Positions 11,512-22,658 of a stretch of 64,000 nucleotides of DNA are shown piece after piece; position 1 is the first letter of the stretch; the number at the start of each line of letters is the position of its first letter. Origin of the DNA: Talaromyces rugulosus. Taxonomy: Eukaryota > Ascomycota > Eurotiomycetes > Eurotiales > Trichocomaceae. The stretch spans positions 930,001 to 994,000 of the forward strand of contig NC_049565.1 of assembly GCF_013368755.1 (NCBI RefSeq), in the 5' to 3' direction. The position numbers and the translations under genes were made by a program. The notes below the pieces were generated by a model that saw nothing but the letters and a program-made list of their open reading frames with translations, did no database searches and was not told the origin of the DNA.

Positions 11512-12651
11512 ATGACAGTGCCATCCTATCGTATTGGATCTATTCCTGGAGATGGGATTGGCCTTGAGGTCATCTCAGCTGCCATCGAGGTAGTTAGGAA
11601 GCTTTCCTCGACGTTGAAGACGTTCTCGATTGAATTCACCGATCTTCCATGGGGATCTGATTACTGGAAGAAGACTGGCTCCTACGTACCTGAGGATTAT
11701 CTGGAAACTTACCGGAAGTTCGACGCCAGCCTATTTGGATCTGTGGGCGCACCCGGTAAGTGAATCTATATATGCCTTCTGCAACATGGTCAGCCAGTTA
11801 ACGAATACACAGATGTTCCAGATCATGTTTCCCTTTGGGGTCTTCTTCTTGCCATTCGGAGTCCTTTGCAGCTGTTCGCCAATGTCCGTCCAGTGCGAAC
11901 GTTCCCCGGAACTAAAAGCCCTCTCGCGAATCCACCCCCCGAAGGAATCGACTGGGTCCTTGTGCGAGAGAATTCCGAAGGTGAATATTCGGGGCATGGC
12001 GGTCGCTCTCATGTTGGTCAGCCTTGGGAAGTAGCGACTGAAGTGGCCATATTTACACGTGTGGGAGTGGTTCGCATTCTTCGATTTGCATTCGAGACTG
12101 CGCAATCCCGGCCACGAAAGCACTTGACGGTCGTTAGTAAAAGCAATTCCCTACGCAACGGACTTGTTCTTTGGGATGAGGTGGCAGCAGAAGTTGCCCG
12201 GGACTTCCCTGATGTAACTTGGGACAAGACTTTGGTGGATGCCATGACCATTCGCATGGTCAACAACCCCCATACTATTGACACTATTGTGGGCACAAAT
12301 CTCCATATGGATATTCTGTCTGACCTGGCCGCTTCGCTTGCGGGATCAATTGGCATTGCTGCTTCCAGTAACTTAGATCCTACTCGAAAAAATCCCTCAA
12401 TGTTCGAGCCGGTCCACGGTAGTGCGTTTGATATCACCGGGAAGGGACTTGCCAACCCCCTTGGAGCTATCTGGTCAGCGGCTGACATGCTGACATGGCT
12501 GGGTGAAGCGCCGGCAGCTGATCACCTAATGGAATGCGTGAAGGCCGTCTGTCGAGCAGGTATCTTGACGGCGGATCTTGGGGGAAATGCGAAGACACAG
12601 GATGTTGTGAATGCAATTTGCGAAGAGATTGAGCATCGGGGTCTGGGATAG
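11512..12651 (+). CDS. Tartrate / D-malate / 3-isopropylmalate-type decarboxylating dehydrogenase
   Basis: Two exons, 11512-11755 and 11813-12651 (phase 1 joins ..GAPG to DVPDHVSLWG), give 360 residues. The beta-hydroxyacid decarboxylating dehydrogenase fold is obvious: SIPGDGIGLEV at the N-terminus, LFGSVGAP, FANVRPVRTFPG, VRENSEGEYSGHGG, the metal-binding stretch NLHMDILSDLAASL, and FEPVHGSAFDI near the NAD site. The VRENSEGEYSG region is more like tartrate/D-malate dehydrogenase (TtuC/DmlA) than leucine-pathway isopropylmalate dehydrogenase. The reaction is oxidation of a 2-hydroxyacid with a 3-carboxylate and loss of CO2. Within the cluster a substituted malate is the likely substrate; dimethylmalate is one idea. 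Confidence 0.87.
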
Positions 12652-13175
12652 TGCGCATTTTCTTTGCCAGTGTATATGAATTGGTATAGAAATTGAAATT
12701 CATCAAATCTCAATACCTAGAGATCATCCCTTATACTGACTTTGGATGGTTACTGCTGAGAATTCTCTGCCGTGCTTAATGTTTCAGGCCTTTAGTACAC
12801 GCTCAGAAACTGAATAGGTAGCATTGCTGGTACCAGTTTCCATAGAAATATCAACCGTTGTTCGTTGCTCTCGTCAGTTATAATCAAGCGGATTAATTAT
12901 TATTTTTTACTACCTGGCGAAACAGAAGCAGCTAAATGCTTCTACGTGCTGAAAGATCAGAGAGCAGGCGTCGACTCCTTTCGGGGAATTTTACAATTTA
13001 GCCGACTAAGCATTATAGTCCGAGTGCAGAAAATATGGAATGTTTTGCGTAGGAGAAGGTTTGTTATCATGCAAATTCGCCTTGAATTTTCAACAGAATA
13101 TAGGTTTAACCCGGCCGTTAAACCACTTCGACGGATCCTCCATACACCCCATGTTAGAAGCCACGTTTATTTAAC
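12652..13175. other. Intergenic region between convergent genes
   Basis: The region between the 3' ends of the decarboxylating dehydrogenase and the aldehyde dehydrogenase. An open frame at 12865-13179 has no recognisable family. I see no element of interest. Confidence 0.5.
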
Positions 13176-14832
13176 TTAAAAGATTCCACCCAGGGTGATA
13201 GTCTTGATATTCACAAATTCCTCAATTCCATACTTGCTTCCCTCGCGGCCAAATCCACTCTCTTTCACTCCACCAAATCTGCAAGATAAATAGTCATGTT
13301 AGGCAGCAATTCAAGAATGTGTATTGGGGGGAGATGATGCTTACGGGGCAGCAACGTCACTGACAGAGCCGGTGTTGGCACCGACCATACCGACCTCGAG
13401 AGCTTCCGCTACACGGAAGACTCTTCTGATGTTATCACTGAAGATATACGCCGCCAGGCCAACCTCGCAGCGGTTGGCTAGCTGGATCACCTCGTCCTCA
13501 GTGTCGAAGGGGAACAGGGCCGCCACGGGTCCGAACGTTTCTTCAGAGGCAATGCGCATATCATGGGTCATATCAGCCAGGACCGTAGGTTGAAAGAATG
13601 TCGGTCCTAGTTCTCGGATAGGGTTTCCTCCCAGAAGAACACGAGCACCTTTGGATTTGGCGTCCACAACGTGGTCAGCAACTTTTTGTGCAGCTGCGGG
13701 ATGGATGAGAGGCCCTAGGGTGACACCTTGCGCGAATCCATGTCCGACCTTCAAGTCCCTAATGCGCTTGACAAGTCGCTCCGCGAAAGCTTCATAGTGG
13801 AATCGGTGAATGTAGATTCGATTAGCGCAGACGCAGGTCTGTCCAGTACCTCGAAACTTCGACGCAAGAGCACCAGTTACCGCGGCATCGATATCCTCCA
13901 CGTCATCAAAGACGATGAACGGAGCATTACCACCAAGCTCCCAAGAAACTCTTTTGACGCTAGAAGAAGCTTGTCCCATAAGGAGCTTACCCACACGAGT
14001 CGAGCCAGTAAACGAGACCTTCTTGATATCCGAATGAGTGGTAAGAATTTGGCCGACCTCAGCGGTATTTTCCAGAGCAGTGACGATGTTTACCGCGCCT
14101 TTAGGAATACCCGCTCGAAGGGCTAGTTCTGCGAGAGCATTGGCAGTAAATGGAGTCTCCCCAGGGCTTTTCGCGACGACTGTACAGCCAGCCGCCAATG
14201 CCGGGCCAATCTTACGGGTGATCATAGCGGCAGGGAAGTTCCATGGAGTGATCAAGCCGCAGACACCCACGGGCTCTTTGACAGTTAGGACTCGGTTCCC
14301 CGGGATGGATACAGGAATCGTATCGGCGTACAGCCGGGGGGCTTCCTCGCTGAACCATTCAATGAAGGCTGCGGCGTACTTGATCTCGTCTTGGGCCTCG
14401 GCAAACGGTTTTCCATTCTCCCAGGTTATTAAGGTCGCCAAGTCGTCCGCATTTTGCAGGATGAGGTCATTCCAACGCCTCAGCAATCGAGACCTTTCAC
14501 GTACTGACGTCTTGCGAAAGACTGGAAATGCATCCGAAGCTGCCTTGATGGCTCTCTCGGTATCTTTTGCGCTGAATTCTGGGCATGTTCCGATGACTTT
14601 ATTGGTGGCTGGATCTATTCATCCGTCGTCAGCAGCGTAGCGACAGACTATTGGAAATTTCCTTACCAGTGACCTCAAATGTTTTGCCCGATTGTGCCCC
14701 AACCCATTCACCGTTGATCTGGCATTTTTCAATGAACAAAGACTTGTCTTTTAACTAAATCTAAACGTCAACCGTAGTTTACACCAATAGAACACGCATT
14801 TCTAGACTTACTTGTGGCACGGTATGAGTCAT
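13176..14832 (-). CDS. NAD(P)-dependent aldehyde dehydrogenase, succinate-semialdehyde dehydrogenase type
   Basis: Four exons (14812-14832, 14667-14754, 13345-14614, 13176-13278) give 493 residues; the first exon is only 21 nt (MTHTVPQ) and joins [11 protein letters not shown]. Typical motifs are [61 protein letters not shown], the catalytic cysteine in [26 protein letters not shown] and the C-terminal [13 protein letters not shown]. It is closest to the GabD/Uga2 class that oxidises succinate or other short semialdehydes. It is the expected partner of the omega-aminotransferase in the same cluster, converting the semialdehyde to an acid. Palindrome site 6 is 345 bp upstream. Confidence 0.9.
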
Positions 14833-15833
14833 GGTGAATGCTCGTATTCTTGTTTGGCGAAGTGAAAGTCGTAGAAAGCCAAAGCCGATGAGACACATGG
14901 AGTATCAACGATGTGCGTGTTGCCTTGATTGTGATCAGAAGGCCACATATGTTTAGTTTGTATTTATTATTTACAATACAACATATTTATTCTGTTCCTA
15001 CTTGCCGGCTTCTTTGACGATACCAGTGGACCCGGGCCGGGATTAGATACAGAGCAATTGACGGCGATATATTCGTCTATCGTTCGCGTGGGAATCACCA
15101 GCTTAAGGTGGGACATTTCAAGCTGGTTAGGCACCCAGAGTCTCGATTTTGCCCCACGGCCGATAATGCGATGTCCTCGGGTGCATGTACCCTAGGTGGT
15201 GATATCACCGTGCAAGACACCTTGCAGATATAAATCGGTTTGTGTAATTGTCGGCGAGTAGAATACATTATGGAATTTGAAGAACTGCTCACGTGCATTT
15301 GTTCTGGGATAAATTATTAACCTTTCCGTCTAAATTCGTAATCGACAGTTCCCGCGCAGGAGTTTACCAGGAGCTTTCGGGCTCACAACCTATTCGGTAG
15401 AACGCTGAGGGCTATCTAAAATAAACAATTAGCTAAAGCAACACTGAATAGTAGTGCAAGCAATGTATTGGTTGGGTGAGCAAACCTTTAGGTATGGAAA
15501 GACTATCTATGGAGATTTGGAAGCATATGGAATGAGGCACCCAAGCCACCACCCTTTGAACAGTTTAATAACACCAAATATAACAGTGTAGGTAGCTCTT
15601 CATTCGATCTACAAGATTAAGCTCTCTAGCTGATGAATAAGAATCTTATGAGCAAATTGGTGAAAATTGCCTGGCAAAGCAGAACCTATATATAGATAGA
15701 CTCCTCGGGGCGAGCTTGATCAACGCGAAATTCAACTTTGAGAAATAAATAATTTACATGCAAATGAAGACAGGAAAAATTGCCGTGTTGGAACACCACG
15801 TAGCTAGAGAGATATTAATTCATGCATCAACAT
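14833..15833. other. Intergenic: ALDH promoter side and 3' side of the HAD gene
   Basis: About 1 kb without a supported gene. The ALDH-proximal part holds palindrome site 6 and a separate CCCGGG-containing stretch near 15030-15041 that may be a half-site. The rest shows nothing recognisable. Confidence 0.5.
15177..15194. promoter_or_regulatory. Cluster palindrome site 6
   Basis: TCGGGTGCATGTACCCTA has GGGTGC-AT-GTACCC at the consensus spacing. It is 345 bp upstream of the aldehyde dehydrogenase start. Confidence 0.5.
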
Positions 15834-16547
15834 CTACTGTCCGGCCCCAATTGCTTTAGCCATATCGCCCATAGTGTCAAACCGCCAATCATAAATATTA
15901 TCCGACAGATTTCCCATACTGGCGCCGGGTCGCTCAATCCAGGCGGACTTGATTCCAATCTTGCTGGCAGGGTGATGGTCATGGAACTGGCTCTGGGCGG
16001 TTTGCAGGACCCGCGAGGGTTCAATATCGAAGGTCGATTTTACCGCTTTGAGCATGTATTCAAAGTTGCGGAGATCAGGCTTATAGGAGCCCACATCTTG
16101 AGCAGTGATGATCAAATCGAAGGGGAAGCCCTCGAGGCTGCCTGCGTTGGTCTTGGCGAAAGATGCACGATCAACATTCGATAGAACGACCAACTTGTAG
16201 TGCTTTGAGAGGCACTTGAGAGCATCAACAGTGTCCGGGAAGGCAGGCCAGCTGCCGACTGACTCCCCGAACTGGTTGCATTCTTCCTGCGAGGGGGCCG
16301 CCAGGCCCAGGCGACTGGCGAACTGCGGGAGTAAAGTGGTCAACAACTGGTGGTAGGGCATCTCGGGTGTCTTGGTCTGCTGCTCTCGCTCCAGCTCGTG
16401 ATAAATGGTAAGGAGGTGTTTGCGCGAGAATTGGGCATTATTTTTGTCTAGAGTGGGCTGAATAGCAGCCAGGATGCCTCCCTCCCAGTCCACAAGGGTG
16501 CCGTAGACATCAAAGGACAACACGCGGTAGTCGGAAAGTTGAGTCAT
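15834..16547 (-). CDS. Haloacid dehalogenase (HAD) type II-like hydrolase
   Basis: Single exon, 237 residues, close to the 220-240 of type II 2-haloacid dehalogenases. HAD motif I is SFDVYGTLVDWEGG with the nucleophile Asp13; motif II is VVLSNVDRASF; motif III lysine is in DVGSYKPDLRNFEYML; the C-terminal part has HHPASKIGIKSAWIERPG. Family members hydrolyse 2-haloacids, but many fungal homologues of this size have unknown substrates and may be phosphatases. Its start is 96 bp from palindrome site 7, so it is probably co-regulated with the cluster. Its step in the pathway is unclear. Confidence 0.85.
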   Translation of the reverse strand: MTQLSDYRVLSFDVYGTLVDWEGGILAAIQPTLDKNNAQFSRKHLLTIYHELEREQQTKTPEMPYHQLLTTLLPQFASRLGLAAPSQEECNQFGESVGSWPAFPDTVDALKCLSKHYKLVVLSNVDRASFAKTNAGSLEGFPFDLIITAQDVGSYKPDLRNFEYMLKAVKSTFDIEPSRVLQTAQSQFHDHHPASKIGIKSAWIERPGASMGNLSDNIYDWRFDTMGDMAKAIGAGQ

Positions 16548-16935
16548 TGCGAATAGCTGATTGTAGTTGTGATAAAATCAATGGCACGACAAGTGAACAG
16601 ATTGAAGATCGAAGAGCGGCATAGCCTTTTAATCGCACCCGTCCGGGTACTGAGACCCGAGATCAAGACCTTCATTGGATGTAGCGCTATCAAACCACGA
16701 TAACAGTACTCTTATTGTCACTAGAAACTTGAAAAAAAATCAGTCCCGAACCCTTTCATGCATTATCTCTTGTGTGTATACCGCAATCCCACAAGCCGGG
16801 CTCTCCTTCATGACTCATTACTTTTGATAGACATAGCACGTTTTGTTAAACGATATTGGCAACAAGTCTACTGAATCGGAATTCGAGAATAAAATGATAT
16901 TCGCAGGAGCCATTCAGTAATTCTACCTAGTAAAT
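16548..16935. other. Intergenic: HAD promoter
   Basis: This 388-bp spacer between two genes on the minus strand holds palindrome site 7 close to the HAD start. Nothing else was recognised. Confidence 0.5.
16643..16660. promoter_or_regulatory. Cluster palindrome site 7
   Basis: CCGGGTACTGAGACCCGA keeps CGG and CCG at N10 spacing. It is 96 bp upstream of the HAD-type gene, the shortest distance of the set. Confidence 0.6.
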
Positions 16936-18349
16936 CTACCCCAACGCTGCTAATTTTTCTACCTCGCCCTTGAGAGCCCTTTTGACCCGTTCAATCATGT
17001 CGGCTTCAATAACCCCTTCTTGCCAGGTAAATCCCAATGCCAACCTTCCATCCGGGCCTGTCACAGCACTGACCTTGATCGCGGCGCTGCAAGCACTAGA
17101 GCTCTGGCTGAACAACATACTCTCAATCTCGAAGTTCGAACCTCCTCGTAAAGTAGAACTTGCCCCGACGTTGGATAGCTCAAAGGCACTCATTCTCTTT
17201 CGGCCCAGCTTTTGTAACATCCAGTGATGCTGGTTTTGGATAAATGCCAAGTATCCAACGGGCATGTCACCCCCTTTCTGTGCCATGGTATGTTCAATGG
17301 CAATCTTGGTGCGGCGGGCTTCATCCCAATCAAAAGATGGCATCCTGAGGTACGTGGTGGATGAAGATCCGACGTAGCAGCCCAAAGTGGTAGCAGTGAC
17401 TGGCTCAGGAAGGAACCTTCGTAGTGATACTGCACAGTCGCCCTGGAGTGTACGATATGTTGATGGAAGAACAGAGAAAATGCAGGTAGCAATGAGGGCT
17501 TGAAGCGCCGCCGTGACGGAGGTCTGCTCCTTCTTACTCAGTGTCATCAGCATTTTTGTGTCAACATCAGACAGCCATAAAGAAGAAAAGCGAGTCTTCA
17601 TGGGCGTGAACTGGGGAGCAGCCGTCCAGCTATCATGAGATGGCTCGGTATACTTCTCTTGAGATCGTAAGAAATCTTGCGAAACAGGGAGAGTATATAA
17701 CCCCTCTAGTGGGGGGACAAGGGGACCAGGAAAGCCATAGACCACGTCACTTGGCTCAACGCCGGCATATTGCGCCATGTGTCCTTCCATTTCATCGTGG
17801 AACGAAAGAGCACTTTTGGTGTCCATGAGAGAATGGTGAAATATGAACACAAGCGTAAAGCTTCCGGGGACATTGTTGCTCTCTAGAACAAATATTCTCC
17901 AGAATGGAAGCGTCCTGTTAGACTGAACCTCGAAGGGGCAATTGTGTTGCTCCTCGAGGACTTTGTCGACGATCTCTTGCCAATCAGGGCTCGGAGGATT
18001 CGCATCTTCTTCCACGAAAGTCACAACCTCACTCAGTGCAATCTTAGGAAGACGGATAAAATATGGATCTGGTGTTTCAACGGCAAGTGGAATAGCCGAA
18101 AGTATAGGGTGCTTCGAGATGAGCGCCGAGAGAGCGTGAAAGAGTGCCGGTTTCACGGGTACTCCGCTTGGCCGCTTGTAGCGGGCTGTCAGGCCCACGT
18201 TGAGATAGATCCCCAAGTGACTCCGTGTCGTCGAATACTTTTCCGCATGTCCTAATGACTGTCAGCAATTGTAAGATTCAAAGGACGTAGACATGATAAC
18301 CCAACAGCCGCAATGACGTAAACCTTGCTTCACGGAACAAGTCCTCCAT
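16936..18349 (-). CDS. HHxxxD acyltransferase (alcohol/amine acetyltransferase, condensation-domain fold)
   Basis: Two exons, 18334-18349 and 16936-18251, give 443 residues. The first exon is only 16 nt (MEDLF plus one base) and was chosen because it yields MEDLFRHAEKYSTTRSHLG, the usual N-terminus of fungal alcohol-acetyltransferase-like (PapA5/AATase) proteins. The acyl-transfer motif is FHHSLMD, about a third of the way in; a second region around ELSNVGAS matches the C-terminal subdomain. Such enzymes move an acyl group from CoA to an alcohol or amine. In a catabolic cluster it could protect or detoxify an intermediate; that is speculative. Palindrome site 8 is 133 bp upstream. Confidence 0.8.
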
Positions 18350-18932
18350 GGTGACTGACAAAGAGCTATTAAGGTCCGACTAGGAATCTCTGTTGCGATT
18401 TTCCTAAAGCCAGGTAGGTGGTGTCGTTTGCTTTCTGGCTATTGTTTCGCAATACCAGCAACACTTTTTCATACTTCCGGTCCGGGTACGCGTACCCGCC
18501 TGGGCTCAACATAATCTTTGAATTTTTATAGCTGAGACGCGATAGAAAATTGCCTGATAACATTGTGATACTATTGGTTTATCTTTCTGCGTTTTCTAGG
18601 ATAGTGAGTTGACAAGGAAGAGAATCTATTTTGATCCTGCATACGAGCTGGGCAAAATCTGGCCAGCATGAGTTCCAACCCATGCCAGCATACTATCAGA
18701 TGCAAACAAATCCGACCTAAATTGTAGCCTCGGGCATTCCTCTCCAATGAGCTAATCTCGCTGATGGAAGATCATTTTGGTCCATCAAGTTGTGCATTTC
18801 TTTCGTCGCTAGGCGTTCTATGTCTATCTCTTATCAAGAAGTCGCTTACGTCATTTGTGTCAGACACATAACGTTCTTCCCCGCGATCTTCATCTTTTCT
18901 TTGGAACATAGAGACTCTTGCCCTGTGTTACA
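18350..18932. promoter_or_regulatory. Divergent promoter region of acyltransferase and regulator
   Basis: A 583-bp spacer containing palindrome site 8, which is nearer the acyltransferase. If the regulator binds here it may also control itself. Confidence 0.55.
18482..18499. promoter_or_regulatory. Cluster palindrome site 8
   Basis: CCGGGTACGCGTACCCGC differs from the perfect palindrome only in the last base. It is 133 bp upstream of the acyltransferase and 434 bp upstream of the Zn2Cys6 regulator. Confidence 0.65.
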
Positions 18933-21494
18933 ATGACCGAGCCAAGCACCAAGATACATAAGGGTAGACAAAGGCGACCCCGTGTACCGGAGTCGCTGCG
19001 GAAGAGGACGGCACAAGCGTAAGTAACGCCATATGCTGGTAGTAGGGACATCAAAGTTCTAAGGGTGCTAACTGCCTGTGACTCAGCTGCTTGCCTTGTC
19101 GCCAGCATAAGGAGAAATGTACTTCAAGACCCATTTCATTGCTGCCATTTCTTAATACCGGCTGACTCATTTCACTTGAAAGGCGGAGGCGGCAATCCTT
19201 GTACTCGTTGCGAACAGCATCAAAGGACATGTCGTTTTGAGAGTGCCGGCCACCGACTATCAGCAGGAGCCAGGACTGGCCCATCAGGGTGATTTTTTAT
19301 CAAGAATATTGCTGGGACCAAAAACTCATTTTTGCAGCAGTGACCGGCACGCCAACGAACTTCAAATGAAGCGAATCATCACTCACTTTTTGGGTGATAT
19401 CTCTTTCGAGACCAGTACCCTGCAGGAGATTGCAGACTCCCTAAATCAGGGTCAAGATCAGGAACGGTCGGATAGTGATTCTTCAATCAAATCACACGAT
19501 GCCACCCCCACCAATGACTACTCTATGGATCCTCTTTCAACCAGCACAATGCGTACGTTCGCTATCTTGATTTTGATGTTTACCAAGTTAACATGTCTGC
19601 AAAGATTATTCAGGGGAGTTGTCGCATTGGAACTTCTCCAGAATGCTCGAACGGCGACTGCGAAGTCTTGGGGACAGGACAGGGCAAACCAAGGTTCGTC
19701 GAGTGAACTCTGCTACCAACTTGCAAGGGTATCGGTCGAACTTGTGCTAATGAAGGAAATTCAGAGCCTTGACCACGCCGAGGGTTTCTTTCGGGCCACT
19801 GCTCTACAATCATCTGACTCTTGCGTCGCCCTTGCAAAGTCATATTTTCCACCAAAACATATCGCGGAATTCTTGACAAGTGCGTTCCTGAAATTCAGTC
19901 AGACGAATTATTTTTATTTCCACGAAGCAACCTTTCGCGAGAAACTAGATTTCTACTATGCCACTAAGCACCAGCTGTCGATCAATGACGCTGGTTGGAT
20001 ATGCACTCTTCTCATGACTTTCGCAATTGGTACACAGTTTGCCCATATGCAGACCGCACCGACACCTGGTAGTAGTGCCTCTGCTACTGAAAATACTCCC
20101 GATGATGTAATCGGGTTGGAACTCTATCGGTTTTCATGTCGACTCATTCCGGATCTTATTACGGTTGCAAGTGTGGAGACTGTCCAGGCATTTTTACTTC
20201 TGGGTGTGTATACCCTACCGATCGACACAGCAGGTTTGGCATACATATACTACGGCCTGGCCATTAAGACGGCAATCCAAAATGGCATGCACCGCAAGCT
20301 ATTTGACGGTAAAGTTGCCCCAGGCATTATTGAGGTGCGAAATCGCCTTTGGTGGTCTGCATATTCACTGGAAAGGTAAGAATGCTTCAGCTAGACCAGC
20401 ATCTCCAAATATCAAAGTTCAAAAAAATCCTTACTTCGTCGGACAGTCGCATCGGTATTCTTCATGGCCGCCCTATAACTATCTCTCCTGCCGAAATCGA
20501 TGCTCCAATGCCACTCGACCTGCCGGCTCTACGACCGGTTGGCCAATCATCCAATCTATCCAACTTCACCGCTGCAATCATCTTGACGAATCATTTGACA
20601 AAGGCTTCGGAGGCGATGAGATCTTTGAGGCGTTGCCAGAGGTCCAAAAAAAAGAAATATCTTCGGCAACTTGCCGCCACCTGCGATCGACTAAGCTCAT
20701 GGTGGGACAGTCTTCCCACTGAGACTCACTGTCGAGATCTCGCTCCTGACGGACCGTTCTTTCGTTGCAATGTGCACCTTGAAATCTATTACACAACAAC
20801 TTTGATCTACATGGGCCGCCCTTTCATCATATCTCTAGCATCATCTGGGTCACTCAACCCAGACTCAGGTTTAACCATTCATGAACTCCCAGATATTGTG
20901 AACACTCTCCGCCGCGACTCACTTCATGCGGCACTTAGAGTGATCGAGCTGTGTCAGCTCCTACAAGACTATGTCGGCCTCGCGCGTGTCTCATACACCG
21001 AATTCAGTGGGTGTCGCGTTGCTTTATTGGCGCTTATCGCCCACAGCATCAACGAACCAGCAAGCAGGATATCCAGTGCATTGGCTCAAGGTATGGGGCT
21101 TATCCGCCAGATGTGCTCCGGGCTGGAATCTGCGCGATCTGAAGTAGCTGTCATCGAAGCACTTGAACGGGCAAGGCAGCGGTTGCATAGTCACACCGTG
21201 GCAGAGCAGAGAGGCACGAGGGAGGCTACAACAGGCTATGATCAATTCAAAGAATGGGCGAAACTTTGGCAAGGGGATGGTAGCGATATCGTCTCGACAA
21301 ACTTGGATGCGCCGTTTGAGCAGCGCTCTCCCAACTCTGTCCCTTCTTTTGATGGATTTTTTTCGTCTTTTCCCAATGAACTGGGGGAATTTACTGCCAT
21401 CCCGGGCTTAAATTACGATCTTTCACTAGGCCAGGAATGGCTGGGTGGCTCTCAACCCGAAGGCAGTGAATGGATCATAGATCAACCACTCTGA
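18933..21494 (+). CDS. Zn2Cys6 fungal-specific transcription factor, likely cluster regulator
   Basis: The zinc cluster is assembled over short exons: 18933-19018, 19087-19118 and 19183-19288, then 19338-20375 and 20447-21494. The cysteines read ACLPCRQHKEKC, then GGGNPCTRCEQHQRTC, i.e. C-x2-C-x6-C-x5-C-x2-C-x6-C, preceded by a basic stretch. The middle homology region (SYFPPKHIAEFL, NYFYFHEATF, AIGTQFAH, QAFLLLGVYTLP, GLAIKTAIQNGMH, RLWWSAYSLE, then SRIGILHGRPITI) is the Fungal_trans domain. Splices at 19289-19337 and 20376-20446 are well supported. A further intron near 19552-19609 is possible, so the exon between is uncertain. Lying at the cluster edge next to CGG-N10-CCG palindromes, it is the obvious candidate to bind them. 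Confidence 0.85.
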
Positions 21495-22658
21495 TGACAG
21501 AGTGACTGAGGAGTTGTCTGCTTGATCACACAGCACGAATCCTTAGCTGACCCAATGGCAGAGGCTCTACCTTCAGGGGTCGGTGGACACGACCTGGTGC
21601 CCAAGGCGTTTCCGTATCTCAGGTGTGCGGGCGTCACCCACTTGTCCAGAAGATTTTTGATCAACACCCAAACTCTCATACAACACGCAAACCACGTAGC
21701 GGTGAATTCGAAGGCATCAATCATATCTTCGTGAAAATCCCCAACTTCTTCGCCGCATGATGATCGTAACCCTTACTAAAGCAAAAGTCAAGATACCGTC
21801 ACTCGAAAACCGAATTACTTTTTATTAGAAAATATTACGAAATTACATTTAGGTTACATAGTAATACAGGTTGTAAAATATAGTTATTACATTAAAGTGG
21901 CATGAATTTGGGTTATTTTTGGATGAGACACTATTTTAGTTTTGTATCCAAATATTTGGCGCTCCACTGTACTATTCGTCTTCTTTCTTTCTTGGTTCAT
22001 AGGGTTAGAGTTATTCTCATGTTTCCTCCAACAACAGGGGTAAGTAAGCGCCACGTAACAAACCGGACAATATAGGCTTCGTATTGGTGGACCCAAAGCT
22101 TGGACTGGTCCACAATGGTTTTCTTCGGGTGATGTCCGGAGTATTTTCAGTAGTGTTTGATTTGTACCACCATGCCATTTAGGGGAATAAGTACGAGTAC
22201 GACCTGGTAAGTAGATGCCCTAGCTTTGGAATTCAAATAATTGACATCTGGGTGCACCTAGCATCAAGGATCATGATACCGAAAATAAAAGGAAAATAAT
22301 TCGTAGACTTAATTGGGCTGTGTATCAATATTAGTCATTTGCCTCTCTCCACCCCTGGGCTGCTTATTCCTCTCTTGGTCTGTTTGTTTACCTAGTCATT
22401 GTATTATTTATAATCTGATTTTCTTAGTTTAATTTTCATTTTCATCTCTTCCGTCTCCATGGTCTTCATCTTCAGTCCCTTCTATTTTGCTTTCCTCATT
22501 TCGTGCCTACTTGAACAATTAGATGTCGTTGCTTTCCGCACATTCGTTCCAAATAATCCATATTGGATCTACATACGGAGTACAGTCAAAGAAAACCACT
22601 CGCAGGGCTAAGCACTACAACGCTCTCTACCCACTGCGAGATATACAGGATATTCACG
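21495..22658. other. Intergenic region
   Basis: About 1.16 kb, AT-rich toward its middle (21780-22000). Short open frames only; no protein family, repeat or palindrome recognised. Confidence 0.5.

Noticed and set aside
12865..13179. Plus-strand open frame between convergent cluster genes
   Set aside because: Overlaps the end of the aldehyde dehydrogenase gene and has no protein-like pattern.
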